Source: JAJRRH01 sp047638815 (GTDB lineage: Bacteria > Bacteroidota > Bacteroidia > Flavobacteriales_D > JABDKJ01). From it: 31,243 nucleotides of DNA. The stretch is from positions 1 to 31,243 of the forward strand of contig JBLIMR010000029.1 in NCBI GenBank assembly GCA_047638815.1, given 5' to 3'. The position numbers and the translations under genes are program-made. Below, piece by piece: positions 24,847 through 31,243 of the stretch. Under the pieces are notes generated by a model. That model searched no databases. It was not told the origin of the DNA and worked only from the letters and a program-made list of their open reading frames with translations. Numbering within the stretch: position 1 is the first letter of the stretch; every line of letters begins with the position of its first letter.

Positions 24847-25280
24847 TATAGTGTTTTGAGTTGCTCTTTTATTTTTTCTTTTAGTTCAGTAGAAAAAGCC
24901 TCTTGGTTTCTTCCTTTTGCAAAGGCAAAATTGGTGAGGTCAATGTGTTGTTCCTTTCCGTCTTTTACTACATTAATAAAAAGAGCCGTTCCTGTTGCTT
25001 CAAAACGCTCTGCGATGGCGTAGTTTTTTTCTTTATCTACATTTACGGTTTTGAAAGTGACTTTGCCCGATTTTACCTCCTCCTGAAAATAGGTTTCAAC
25101 GGTATATTTAGCATTGGCTTCAATGGCTTCACAGGTTACGCACCGATGAGTTCCATAAAAATCAATTACCTCTATTTTGGTAGAAGTATCGGCAGTGGCA
25201 ATGGTTTTGCTGTTATCTTGCCCTTGACAGGTAGTAAAGAAAAATAGAAATGCGAGTGATAAAAATTTTAAATATTTCAT
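24846..25280 (-). CDS. ArsF-like thioredoxin-fold lipoprotein
   Basis: A 144-residue protein. The N-terminus (MKYLKFLSLAFLFFFTTCQG) is a lipoprotein signal with lipobox cysteine C18. The mature part has a thioredoxin-like fold with a redox-type C47-V-T-C50 (FYGTHRCVTC), the substrate-side strand KTVNVDKEKNY, and a GTALFINVV strand in the position of the thioredoxin cis-Pro loop but without the proline. It belongs to the group annotated as ArsF-like. It lies between the DUF318 permease gene (10 bp upstream) and the ArsG-like gene (overlapping by one base). A periplasmic, membrane-tethered redox partner of ArsG is the simplest role. Confidence 0.83.
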   Translation of the reverse strand: MKYLKFLSLAFLFFFTTCQGQDNSKTIATADTSTKIEVIDFYGTHRCVTCEAIEANAKYTVETYFQEEVKSGKVTFKTVNVDKEKNYAIAERFEATGTALFINVVKDGKEQHIDLTNFAFAKGRNQEAFSTELKEKIKEQLKTL

Positions 25281-25290
25281 TATTGTAGAT

Positions 25291-26268
25291 TTAAAGAATG
25301 ATATTAAATAAATAACCGGAAATGATAATGCAAAGCGTCACCACTCCGAAGAATATTCCAATTAGTTGTAAGGTCATCACTTTCTTTAGTAGCATCGCTT
25401 CAGGTAATGAAAGACCAACGACACCCATCATAAATGCAATTGCAGTACCCAATGGAATCCCCTTGCTAACCAACACTTGTACAACGGGCAAAATACCCGA
25501 AGCATTGGAGTACATCGGAACTGCCAGGATTGTTGCCATAGGTACAGCAAGCAGGTTGTCTTTGCTCATATATTTTTCAAAAAACCCTTCAGGTATATAG
25601 CCGTGCATCAAACCACCTATGGCAATACCAACGATGACATAAGGCACTACTCCTTTCAGAATGTTTATAACTTCTGCCCAGATTATTGGGAGGCGTTCTT
25701 TGAAGGAAGTTTTTTCCGCTTGAAAGTTTTCGTTTTCCCTTTCAGCGTTGGCAAGCATTTCTTTGGCCCAAGAAGTAAGAAAGCGTTCCAGTTTGAACTT
25801 GCTCAAAATTATTCCCGCAGTCATGCCCAATAATACGCCACTTATGACGTATATCAACGTTATCTTCAAACCAAAAAGTCCGACAAATAATCCTATAGCT
25901 ATTTCATTAACTAAAGGCGATGTAATCAGAAATGAAAAAGTAACGCCAAGCGGAATTCCCCCTCTGACAAAACCTATAAACAACGGCACAGAAGAACACG
26001 AGCAAAAAGGCGTAACCACTCCAAAGAGTGAAGCCATCAAATATTCAAAGCCATATAATTTATTTCGGGAAAGAAAATTCCTGACTTTTTCAACGGGGAA
26101 ATAGCTGTTCACTACACCCATTATAAAAATGACAACGAGCAGGAGTAATAATATTTTTATGCTGTCATAAATGAAGAAGTTCAATGCTTCCGCAAGGTGC
26201 TTCCCATGTCCCATTTTGAGCAGGTCAAAGACCACCCAATCCGCCAAATGTTGTATCCAGTCAAACAT
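25291..26268 (-). CDS. DUF318/ArsP-type permease
   Basis: A 325-residue membrane protein with about eight to nine helices in two four-helix halves. A conserved TPFCSCSSVPLF motif (86-97, C89 and C91) is in the first half and a VPMYSNASGILPV motif in the matching place of the second, as in the DUF318 (PF03773) permeases. A charged cytoplasmic loop (about 165-195) separates the halves. Family members include ArsP, an exporter of trivalent organoarsenicals, as well as proteins of unknown substrate. Its place directly after arsR and a thioredoxin-like gene argues for arsenic or organoarsenical export here. Start at 26268, 59 bp after the thioredoxin gene. Confidence 0.88.
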   Translation of the reverse strand: MFDWIQHLADWVVFDLLKMGHGKHLAEALNFFIYDSIKILLLLLVVIFIMGVVNSYFPVEKVRNFLSRNKLYGFEYLMASLFGVVTPFCSCSSVPLFIGFVRGGIPLGVTFSFLITSPLVNEIAIGLFVGLFGLKITLIYVISGVLLGMTAGIILSKFKLERFLTSWAKEMLANAERENENFQAEKTSFKERLPIIWAEVINILKGVVPYVIVGIAIGGLMHGYIPEGFFEKYMSKDNLLAVPMATILAVPMYSNASGILPVVQVLVSKGIPLGTAIAFMMGVVGLSLPEAMLLKKVMTLQLIGIFFGVVTLCIIISGYLFNIIL

Positions 26269-26327
26269 AATCTACTCCTCTTTTTACTGACCCTGAAATA
26301 GCGCAGGCTTGCTTTGCGGTATTGAAA

Positions 26328-26564
26328 TCAGTAGTTCAATAATTCAATGATTTCCGATTTGGAAGGTACTCTGCCTTTTATTTTCACCTCTTCGTCAACT
26401 ACTATGACGGGGGTGGAAAGGACATTATATTTCATGATTTCCATGATGTCTTCCACCTTTTCAACGGTAGCATCTATACCTGTTTCTTTTACAACTTCTT
26501 CCACCAAAGCGGTAGTTCTTTTACATTTTGGACAGCCTGTTCCGAGAATTTTTATCTCTTTCAT
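26328..26564 (-). CDS. Small thioredoxin-fold protein (MTH895/TM0996 family)
   Basis: A 78-residue single-domain glutaredoxin-like protein: beta strand KEIKILGTG, active-site C11-P-K-C14, a helix (TTALVEEVVKETG), STPVIVVD with the cis-proline, and a final EIIELL helix. This family is regularly encoded beside DUF318 permeases and ArsR repressors. It may reduce or hand over the metalloid or a thiol partner to the permease; no direct evidence is visible. A dyad matching the arsR operator lies 18 bp before its start, together with the sequence CGATAACTAA that also follows the operator before arsR. Confidence 0.88.
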   Translation of the reverse strand: MKEIKILGTGCPKCKRTTALVEEVVKETGIDATVEKVEDIMEIMKYNVLSTPVIVVDEEVKIKGRVPSKSEIIELLNY

Positions 26565-26581
26565 TTTATCTTCCTTTAGTT

Positions 26582-26604
26582 ATCGTCAATCGCCTATTGA
26601 CGAT
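26582..26604 (-). promoter_or_regulatory. Second ArsR-type operator, inside the operon
   Basis: ATCGTCAAT (26582-26590), CGCCT, ATTGACGAT (26596-26604): a perfect 9-bp dyad. It has 17 of 23 positions in common with the site before arsR, following ATCGT-N2-ATCGC-N2-AT-N2-ACGAT. It lies between arsR and the thioredoxin gene. A -7 box is not convincing here, so this could be an operator or a relic of a duplicated promoter. Confidence 0.6.
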
Positions 26605-26623
26605 ATGGTTTATCAAAAAAATA

Positions 26624-26929
26624 TTATTTAAAAAAAGCAGCAAACAGCAATTTTGCCTTTCTCCAATTTTCTTTGTTAATACAGTACTTAATTTTCGGTG
26701 GAGCTATTTCTCCCTGGATTAGCCCTGCATTTTTCAATTCTTTCAAATGCTGCGAAATGGTCGATTGGGCAATTGGCAAAACCTCCACTAAGTCACCCGT
26801 AAAGCAACAGCTTTGGGTACTCAACAACCGAAGGATTTCAAGCCTTGTCGGATGAGCAAGAGCTTTGGCAAATTTTGCCATTTCTCCCTGACTATTGTCT
26901 GAAATCTTTTGTTCTGCGATTACTTTCAT
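26624..26929 (-). CDS. arsR: ArsR/SmtB family metalloregulator
   Basis: A 101-residue winged-helix repressor: ALAHPTRLEILRLLS, recognition helix QSTISQHLKELKNAGLI, and wing GEIAPPKIKYCIN. Adjacent cysteines C41-C42 precede FTGDLVEVL, and C83 lies in the wing strand. Together they could form a three-thiolate As(III)/Sb(III) site of the kind found in ArsR proteins with non-classical cysteine placement. It is the first gene of the five-gene minus-strand operon, and its promoter carries a 23-bp operator (26941-26963). Derepression by arsenite is therefore the expected control. Confidence 0.92.
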   Translation of the reverse strand: MKVIAEQKISDNSQGEMAKFAKALAHPTRLEILRLLSTQSCCFTGDLVEVLPIAQSTISQHLKELKNAGLIQGEIAPPKIKYCINKENWRKAKLLFAAFFK

Positions 26930-26934
26930 ATTAC

Positions 26935-27297
26935 TTAGTTATCGTTCATCGCAAATATACGATTGATTTTTATCTCTTGCAAGGTTTTATTTGTTTTTAT
27001 AAATAGTATAATACTATCTCCGCTAATAAAGGTAGTTTGAGGAAATATTTCTTTAGTCCAATAGGTAGGTTCATGTTCAATATTTAAGTCCTTACTGTTG
27101 GTATTTATTTGTTTGGTATTAATGCTTCTATCTACAATCGCGACTCCCTTTGTTTCTTGGGATTCGGATTGAACAATTTTGTGAAATATTTTATCAATAT
27201 CTGGTCTATCGGAGGTTGCCAGCATTTTTTGCAATTTGTCGTTATTGCATGAAGTTACTACAAGGAACAATATCAATATGATTTTTTCAATTTTCAA
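26935..27297 (-). CDS. Hypothetical lipoprotein, 3' end overlapping the ars promoter
   Basis: A 120-residue frame starting MKIEKIILILFLVVTSCNND: a lipoprotein signal with lipobox cysteine C17. The remainder is polar with no recognised domain; the WTKEIFPQTTFISGDSIILFI stretch looks like beta strands. The last 10-12 codons (KINRIFAMNDN) coincide with the arsR promoter and operator, and the stop is only 5 bp from the arsR ATG. This suggests that the natural C-terminus was replaced when the ars operon arrived, so it may be a truncated gene. It is also possible that it is a genuine short lipoprotein with a promoter inside it. Confidence 0.6.
   Translation of the reverse strand: MKIEKIILILFLVVTSCNNDKLQKMLATSDRPDIDKIFHKIVQSESQETKGVAIVDRSINTKQINTNSKDLNIEHEPTYWTKEIFPQTTFISGDSIILFIKTNKTLQEIKINRIFAMNDN
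26941..26983 (-). promoter_or_regulatory. arsR promoter and first ArsR-type operator, inside the upstream ORF
   Basis: On the minus strand: CTTG (26983-26980), a 20-bp spacer, TATATTTG (26959-26952). The start would be about 26945, 16 bases before the arsR ATG. The operator ATCGT-TC-ATCGC-AA-AT-AT-ACGAT (26941-26963, plus-strand reading) covers the -7 box and the start. All of this lies within the last codons of the lipoprotein ORF. Confidence 0.68.
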
Positions 27298-27307
27298 TTT
27301 TTAATGA

Positions 27308-27450
27308 TTGCTAACGCTTGTGGAGGCTACTCTTGCTCCGGCTTACCCACTCTTTCTAGCGGGAGTGTGAAGAGCCCTGTGAGTCGAGAGGTTCACAGCC
27401 TGTCCTGGGCCTTCGGCGTGAGTTCAGTCGAACGCTTGTCGAAGGATACG
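27308..27450. repeat. TGCTAACG motif and GTCGAAGG-type dispersed repeat
   Basis: TGCTAACG (27308-27315) recurs at 18662 and 19415 and, on the other strand, at 14042. At about 27400-27450 the sequence CCTGTCCTGGGCCTTCGGC... ends in TTGTCGAAGG, a word family also present at about 28774-28796 (CCCTTCGAC...GCTCAGGGC). It lies between the lipoprotein and the T9SS gene, with no coding potential. Confidence 0.4.
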
Positions 27451-27557
27451 ATTCTGTGAGAGGTTTGGGGGTGAGATTCTCCTTACCTACTCGACTTTTT
27501 TAAGAAATCCAGAATTTTATTAATCCCCAATTTTAATTTTCTCATCAAACTATCTTT

Positions 27558-28424
27558 TTATTTTAAAATAAAAAACCTTTTCGTAGAAGCAACTTTATCC
27601 TTTCTTAGGACAGCCACGTAAGAGCCTTGGGGCAAATTAGTTAAATCAATTTGATGACTCAACTGATTAATTGAACTTTCTGAATAAACCGATTGACCAA
27701 TCATATTATAAATCGTTAGTTCAGCATTATTCAAACTTTCGTTTGCTAATTCTATAAATAGGATGCCAGTTGAAAGAGAAGGATTAATTTCAAAAGAGGA
27801 AAGAGAAATATCCTCTCTCTCGATAGTCGGTACGGTTATACAATCCAATACTGCAGAGCCCCCAAAGCTCAGTGTAAAACCCTGTCCTATATCATCATAA
27901 AAATTATTGACAAGCATTACATAGTGGTCTCCCGCATTGGTTTCAAGTGGAGCCAAAAAATTATTATCATTAGTAGAACATCCGGGAAGTTCTTCAATAT
28001 CTGTTTCTCCAATAGACAAGCCGGTCGGGCCCGTACAAGTTTCCCATCCAGAAGGAGGGGAACCCACATTCTCTCCAGACGCCATACATCTAATTAACTC
28101 TTTATCTTCACAATCGTTGTCAGCGTTAAATTTAAAAACGACAAAGTCTATATCCTGGGATACAGTATCTGGTGTAAGTACAAACGTAAGTGCCCCGCCT
28201 TGTATAACAGTCCAGGTAATCCAGGTCGAATTGAGTTCGGCATAGACGCAAGTAAGTTCAAGATCAGATTCCATTGGTCCGACTCCCATTGAAGCATTGA
28301 TATAAAAAGGCGATTCACCACATGGATTAAAAGCAGTTTCGCAATCCTTGTATTCCTGAGCAAAATTGGATTGTGAAAAAATCTGGAAGACCAAAAGTAA
28401 ATAAAAGGGATATAGATTTTTCAT
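27558..28424 (-). CDS. Secreted protein with T9SS type A C-terminal sorting domain
   Basis: A 288-residue protein with a signal peptide (hydrophobic about 5-20, ending NFAQ). The central region is a beta-rich domain with several cysteines (CETAFNPCGESPF, then CMASGENVGSPPSGWETC, then LPGCSTN) and repeated LxxxxGDHYVMLVNNF-type strands; it resembles the pre-peptidase-like beta domains of gliding bacteria. The last about 75 residues (from SSFEINPSLSTG) form the T9SS type A sorting domain: ELTIYNMIGQSVYS, then LPQGSYVAVL and the final KRFFIL. It would be exported by Sec and then carried across the outer membrane by the type IX system. Its function is unknown. Confidence 0.88.
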   Translation of the reverse strand: MKNLYPFYLLLVFQIFSQSNFAQEYKDCETAFNPCGESPFYINASMGVGPMESDLELTCVYAELNSTWITWTVIQGGALTFVLTPDTVSQDIDFVVFKFNADNDCEDKELIRCMASGENVGSPPSGWETCTGPTGLSIGETDIEELPGCSTNDNNFLAPLETNAGDHYVMLVNNFYDDIGQGFTLSFGGSAVLDCITVPTIEREDISLSSFEINPSLSTGILFIELANESLNNAELTIYNMIGQSVYSESSINQLSHQIDLTNLPQGSYVAVLRKDKVASTKRFFILK

Positions 28425-29267
28425 GATTTATACTTTAATTTTTTTTAAACTTTATACAATTGCTTATTTTAATAATATGGAAGGATTCCTGTAGCTGCAG
28501 TACAGAGCGAATGCGAAGTATTGACAGCTACCCTTTGTGTGTGCCTTGAATGTACACGTATCTCTTTACAAGTAAAAGTAAAGAAATATTTTGAGCATTA
28601 AACTCAAAACTCTAGGGAGATGTAAGTTCTCCTATCGCTCAAAGTAAGTGAGGGCGATTAGCCCCGATGCTCGGGATTTGCAACAAGCCGCAAGGGCGCA
28701 TTGGGCGACCAATAGTCTGAAGTCCATACGGATTGGAGATAAGCGGGACTGTCCCGAGTGCTCGGGAGAGTGCACCCTTCGACTAGGCTCAGGGCAAGCC
28801 AAGCAGAAACTGCATAAGAGGCATCCTAGGTGGTCGAGATTGCACACCTTATCGAAGGCTGATCACTTACCGCACTGAAAGGTGTAAGAAACCAAAGCCG
28901 ACGGATGTATACCGCAGACCGCCAAGTTGAGTGCATTTGCCCGCAACTTGCCTGTTGCGGCATAATATTTCAGTTACATTCAATACATGGTTCAAACCGT
29001 GTGTATTTGTTGAGTACTCGAATCTTAAATTATTGAAATCAGCCCTGACTAAAATGCACTAGCAGTTTGAAGTATAGTTGCTAAAAAAGGCAGCTTTTGC
29101 TCAAATACCGATATACCTCACTGGTCGGTAGGCAGGCATACACGAAAATAGCGCATAGCACAAAAAAGCCCTTCCACGATGAGCGAAAGGGCTTTTATTT
29201 ATAAAGTGTAGGGTTGTTTTAATGACCTTATTAAATCCGCTAAAAACAACAGTCTTCTTATTTCTTA
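28425..29267. other. Intergenic stretch, hairpin-rich with a GC-rich island
   Basis: No gene is supported. From left to right: GTAGCTG/CAGCTAC stem (about 28492-28534); a chain of short hairpins in GC-richer sequence from about 28615 to 28870 (GGAGA/TCTCC, ATCGC-TC/GAGGGCGAT, CCCGA-TGC-TCGGG, CCCGAG-TG-CTCGGG, and a GTCGAAGG-type repeat); a GCCCGCAACTT/TTGCGGC stem (about 28939-28962); then AT-rich sequence to the recA terminator. Two overlapping short ORFs (28632-28847 and 28648-28878) consist of the repeat and have no protein-like features. Confidence 0.6.
29164..29196 (-). terminator. recA terminator
   Basis: AAAAGCCCTT (29164-29173) pairs with AAGGGCTTTT (29187-29196) around a 13-base loop. 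It lies 72-104 bases beyond the recA stop and is followed by a T-run on the minus strand. Confidence 0.8.
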
Positions 29268-30344
29268 TTATTCTTCAACACCATTTTTTGAAGTCGCTAA
29301 TTTGGGTGATTTTTTAGTGCTTTCTTCTTCCTCCTGATTTGCTCCAGTGATTTTAGCTTTTATCTTTTGTTCGACTTCAAGCGCAACTTCCGGATTATCA
29401 TCAAAGAATTGTTTGGCTGCTTCTCTACCCTGAGCAATCTTTGCATCATCATAGCTATACCAGGCACCGCTTTTTTGAATGATTTCATTATCAACGCCAA
29501 GGTCAACGATCTCTCCGGTTTTAGAAATACCTTGACCATAGGTGATATCAAATTCTGCAATACGGAAAGGAGGCGCTAATTTATTTTTAACCACTTTTAC
29601 TTTTACGTGATTACCTACTACGTTACCTTCTTTATCTTTGATTGCTGATCCACTTTTTCTAATATCTAATCTTACGGAAGCATAGAATTTCAAGGCATTA
29701 CCACCTGTTGTTGTTTCAGGATTTCCGAACATCACCCCGATTTTCTCCCTAAGCTGATTGATAAAAATACAACAAGTGCCAGTCTGACCAATTGTTCCGG
29801 TAAGTTTACGCATCGCCTGAGACATCAATCTTGCCTGTAATCCCATTTTAGAATCTCCCATCTCTCCTTCGATCTCACTACGTGGAACCAATGCTGCAAC
29901 AGAGTCAATAACGATAATATCAATTGCACCAGAGCGGATTAGGTTTTCTGTAATTTCTAAGGCCTGCTCTCCATTATCTGGTTGAGAGATCAAAAGATTT
30001 TCTGTATCCACGCCTAGTGATTCTGCATAGAAACGATCAAAGGCATGTTCCGCATCAATAAATGCAGCAATGCCACCTTTCTTTTGAGCTTCAGCAATAG
30101 CGTGTATTGCAAGGGTTGTTTTTCCTGAAGATTCAGGGCCATAGATTTCAATAACACGGCCTTTGGGTAATCCATTGATACCTAAAGCCAGGTCAAGGCT
30201 AAGCGATCCGGTAGAGATAGTCTCCACTTCTACGACTTGCTTATCTCCCATCTTCATGACAACGCCTTTACCATATTGTTTTTCTAAGCGATCAACAGTG
30301 AGTTGAAGGGCTTTTTGTTTTGCGTCTTGATCTTTAGTTGACAT
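29268..30344 (-). CDS. recA: RecA recombinase
   Basis: A 358-residue RecA of normal length. Walker A GPESSGKT (69-76), Walker B IIVIDSVAAL, the L1 loop with MGLQARLMSQAMRKL, the L2 loop GVMFGNPETTTGGNALKFYASVRLDIRK, and the C-terminal domain with the acidic, lysine-containing tail (EEEESTKKSPKLATSKNGVEE). It forms filaments on single-stranded DNA for homologous recombination and, where a LexA is present, stimulates its self-cleavage. It is transcribed alone, with its own promoter (30441-30472) and terminator (29164-29196). It serves as the core-genome anchor at the right end of the window. Confidence 0.99.
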   Translation of the reverse strand: MSTKDQDAKQKALQLTVDRLEKQYGKGVVMKMGDKQVVEVETISTGSLSLDLALGINGLPKGRVIEIYGPESSGKTTLAIHAIAEAQKKGGIAAFIDAEHAFDRFYAESLGVDTENLLISQPDNGEQALEITENLIRSGAIDIIVIDSVAALVPRSEIEGEMGDSKMGLQARLMSQAMRKLTGTIGQTGTCCIFINQLREKIGVMFGNPETTTGGNALKFYASVRLDIRKSGSAIKDKEGNVVGNHVKVKVVKNKLAPPFRIAEFDITYGQGISKTGEIVDLGVDNEIIQKSGAWYSYDDAKIAQGREAAKQFFDDNPEVALEVEQKIKAKITGANQEEEESTKKSPKLATSKNGVEE

Positions 30345-30440
30345 TATTCCAATAATTTTATGTGGTTTGATAGTAACTGATTTCTAATGATAGCTCAGCG
30401 AATTAAACTTAATCCAAAACAATAATGTTTTAAATCAAAA

Positions 30441-30472
30441 CAAAATTAAACTTTTTGTTTTTATAAAACAAG
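30441..30472 (-). promoter_or_regulatory. recA promoter
   Basis: On the minus strand: CTTG (30472-30469), an exact 20-bp spacer, TAATTTTG (30448-30441), a perfect Bacteroidota -7 box. The leader would be about 90 bases. No LexA-type dyad could be identified. Confidence 0.65.
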
Positions 30473-30569
30473 TTTGTTTGAATATTTTTTACAAAAAGTT
30501 TAAACTTTGCTTCGGATAAGAGAATAAATCCCTGCGTGCAGCGTAAAATAAGTAAATGCCTGTTTATGG

Positions 30570-30695
30570 CTAATGACTTTTAGCCGGAAACTTGATTGAA
30601 GCTATTAGCTGTTAACAGTTGGCTTCCCTCATATGCGTTTTAGGATGCGATAAAAGGAGGCCAACGGCCAACGACTAAAAGCTAAAAGCCGCAAT
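30570..30695. repeat. Word-repeat palindrome upstream of recA
   Basis: Built from repeated words: CTTTTAGC, AGCTATTAGCTGTT and GTTGGC on the left; GGCCAAC twice in tandem and TAAAAGC twice on the right. GTTGGCTTCC (about 30624-30633) pairs imperfectly with GGAGGCCAAC (about 30656-30665), so the block folds back on itself. It is of the low-complexity type common between Bacteroidota genes. Confidence 0.45.
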
Positions 30696-30754
30696 TAGGT
30701 CACGTACTCAAAGCCTTATTAAAGGTACTGCTAATTATAATCACCACAAAGCAA

Positions 30755-30791
30755 AAGCCCTTAATGGTATAATATTAACCATTAAGGGCTT
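30755..30791 (-). terminator. Terminator of the small gene at 30816
   Basis: AAGCCCTTAATGGT (30755-30768) and ACCATTAAGGGCTT (30778-30791) form a perfect 14-bp stem with a 9-base AT loop. It begins 25 bp past the stop of the small minus-strand gene. The flanking A/T bases are modest. Confidence 0.7.
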
Positions 30792-30815
30792 CATTGCTCA
30801 GGTATAAAAAGGGTA

Positions 30816-31052
30816 CTAGCTATGCGTTTCTAAAGCAGTTCGCCGGCTATATCGAAGGATGTTTTGAATAGCAGAAGCAGAAGGATTAAATTTTGCTTTT
30901 GGAAGTTGCTGATATCCCTGGAGTAATTCCTGGTATTTTACATGCAGTTCCGGTTTGCTTCTCAAAGCTTCGTTGATAGCCAGGGTCTCTCCGACGGATG
31001 TCTCTTTGTAGATATACCTGATTAAATCTTTTTTTGTAATTTTTTGCTCCAT
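30816..31052 (-). CDS. Small conserved Bacteroidota protein of unknown function
   Basis: A 78-residue acidic/basic mixed protein. Residues 8-47 (DLIRYIYKETSVGETLAINEALRSKPELHVKYQELLQ) follow a pattern seen in small Bacteroidota proteins and in N-termini of anti-sigma-factor-like proteins: a short helix, then E-T-S, then a helix with L-x-x-x-P-E-L. The C-terminus (NPSASAIQNILRYSR) also looks family-like. There is no TM or cysteine. It has its own terminator and no operon partner in the window. A regulatory role is only a guess. Confidence 0.75.
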   Translation of the reverse strand: MEQKITKKDLIRYIYKETSVGETLAINEALRSKPELHVKYQELLQGYQQLPKAKFNPSASAIQNILRYSRRTALETHS

Positions 31053-31243
31053 TTAAGCGATTTAAAAGCGCCTGCAGATCTAATAAAAGATTGGCAGACA
31101 GGTTAATAAATACGTTTTCCGTTTTTCAAAAGTTCAATAGATAAACTATACTATGAATACTTTTATTGTATAAATTTTTAGATTTTTTTAACATAAAAAA
31201 TTTAACATATATGGGCAAGCAAGGGTTCAGGAGGTCAGGAGGT

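Larger units (their letters stand above)
30345..30815. other. Intergenic stretch upstream of recA
   Basis: Contains the recA leader and promoter (30441-30472), AT-rich inverted repeats (CTTTTTGT against ACAAAAAG, about 30451-30500), a block of repeated words (about 30570-30695) and the terminator hairpin of the small gene at 30816 (30755-30791). No gene. Confidence 0.6.

Noticed and set aside
28632..28878. Overlapping short ORFs on both strands in the GC-rich island
   Set aside because: Both are made of the repeat and hairpin sequence (CPEPSRR-type translation of the GTCGAAGG word) and have no start signals or domain.
28600..28990. Possible tmRNA, RNase P or group II intron
   Set aside because: No tmRNA ends or GGTTCGA arm, no conserved RNase P core, and no domain V or reverse transcriptase seen.
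1..31243. CRISPR array or cas genes
   Set aside because: No regularly spaced direct repeats of 23-40 bp and no Cas-like proteins.
31180..31243. Repeated AGGAGGTCAGGAGGT at the window end as a ribosome-binding site
   Set aside because: It is part of a short tandem word repeat, and no start codon follows inside the window.

Overview
The window looks like chromosomal DNA of a free-living Bacteroidota, most likely Cytophagales-type. The evidence is AT-rich coding, a T9SS type A sorting-domain protein, two-domain FtsX permeases, an ABC/M1-aminopeptidase fusion, DUF3471 serine hydrolases, and promoters of the Bacteroidota type (TTTG or CTTG, about 20 bp, TAnnTTTG). No rRNA, tRNA or CRISPR array was found. 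Genus-level placement is inference only.

Layout. 1-1322 (-): flavin-containing monooxygenase, cut by the window edge. 1500-2384 (+): membrane-anchored esterase. 2566-3072: C-terminal piece of an S41 peptidase joined to a truncated non-autonomous mobile element. 3073-6352 (-): two secreted beta-lactamase-fold serine hydrolases. 6464-11038 (-): FtsX permease, MacB-type ATPase and HlyD-type adaptor of a tripartite exporter. It diverges from 11240-13949 (+), a sigma-54 response regulator and its histidine kinase. Two dyads two helical turns apart and a candidate -24/-12 promoter lie between them, suggesting the two-component system drives the exporter. 14075-16354: membrane-protein fragment, DUF1295 protein and SRPBCC protein.

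16508-17120 is a gene graveyard: the tail of a thioredoxin-reductase-like protein, and a Fur-family fragment split by a 162-bp MITE flanked by TTA. 17149-18652 (+) is an SDR oxidoreductase and a TetR regulator with three matching operators placed in Bacteroidota-type promoters. 18653-19533 holds a 53-bp palindrome and decayed epimerase and Crp/Fnr remnants. 19534-23699 (-) is an ABC ATPase plus the permease/M1 fusion, with a LytTR remnant beside it (23930-24088).

24139-26929 (-) is an arsenic operon: arsR, a small thioredoxin, a DUF318 (ArsP-like) permease, ArsF-like and ArsG-like genes. A similar 23-bp dyad lies before arsR and again between arsR and the second gene. The first promoter is inside the 3' end of an upstream lipoprotein ORF. 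27558-28424 (-): T9SS-secreted protein. 28425-29267: hairpin-rich, partly GC-rich intergenic DNA. 29268-30344 (-): recA. 30816-31052 (-): small conserved protein.

Intergenic spaces repeatedly contain imperfect hairpins with AACG on the left and usually a GTT-containing end on the right. With the MITE copies and broken genes they mark 2.5-6.5 kb and 14-19.5 kb as accessory DNA. I did not find a clearly new multi-gene system. The most promising unexplained elements are the AACG hairpin family, the MITE family and the regulatory-site arrays.
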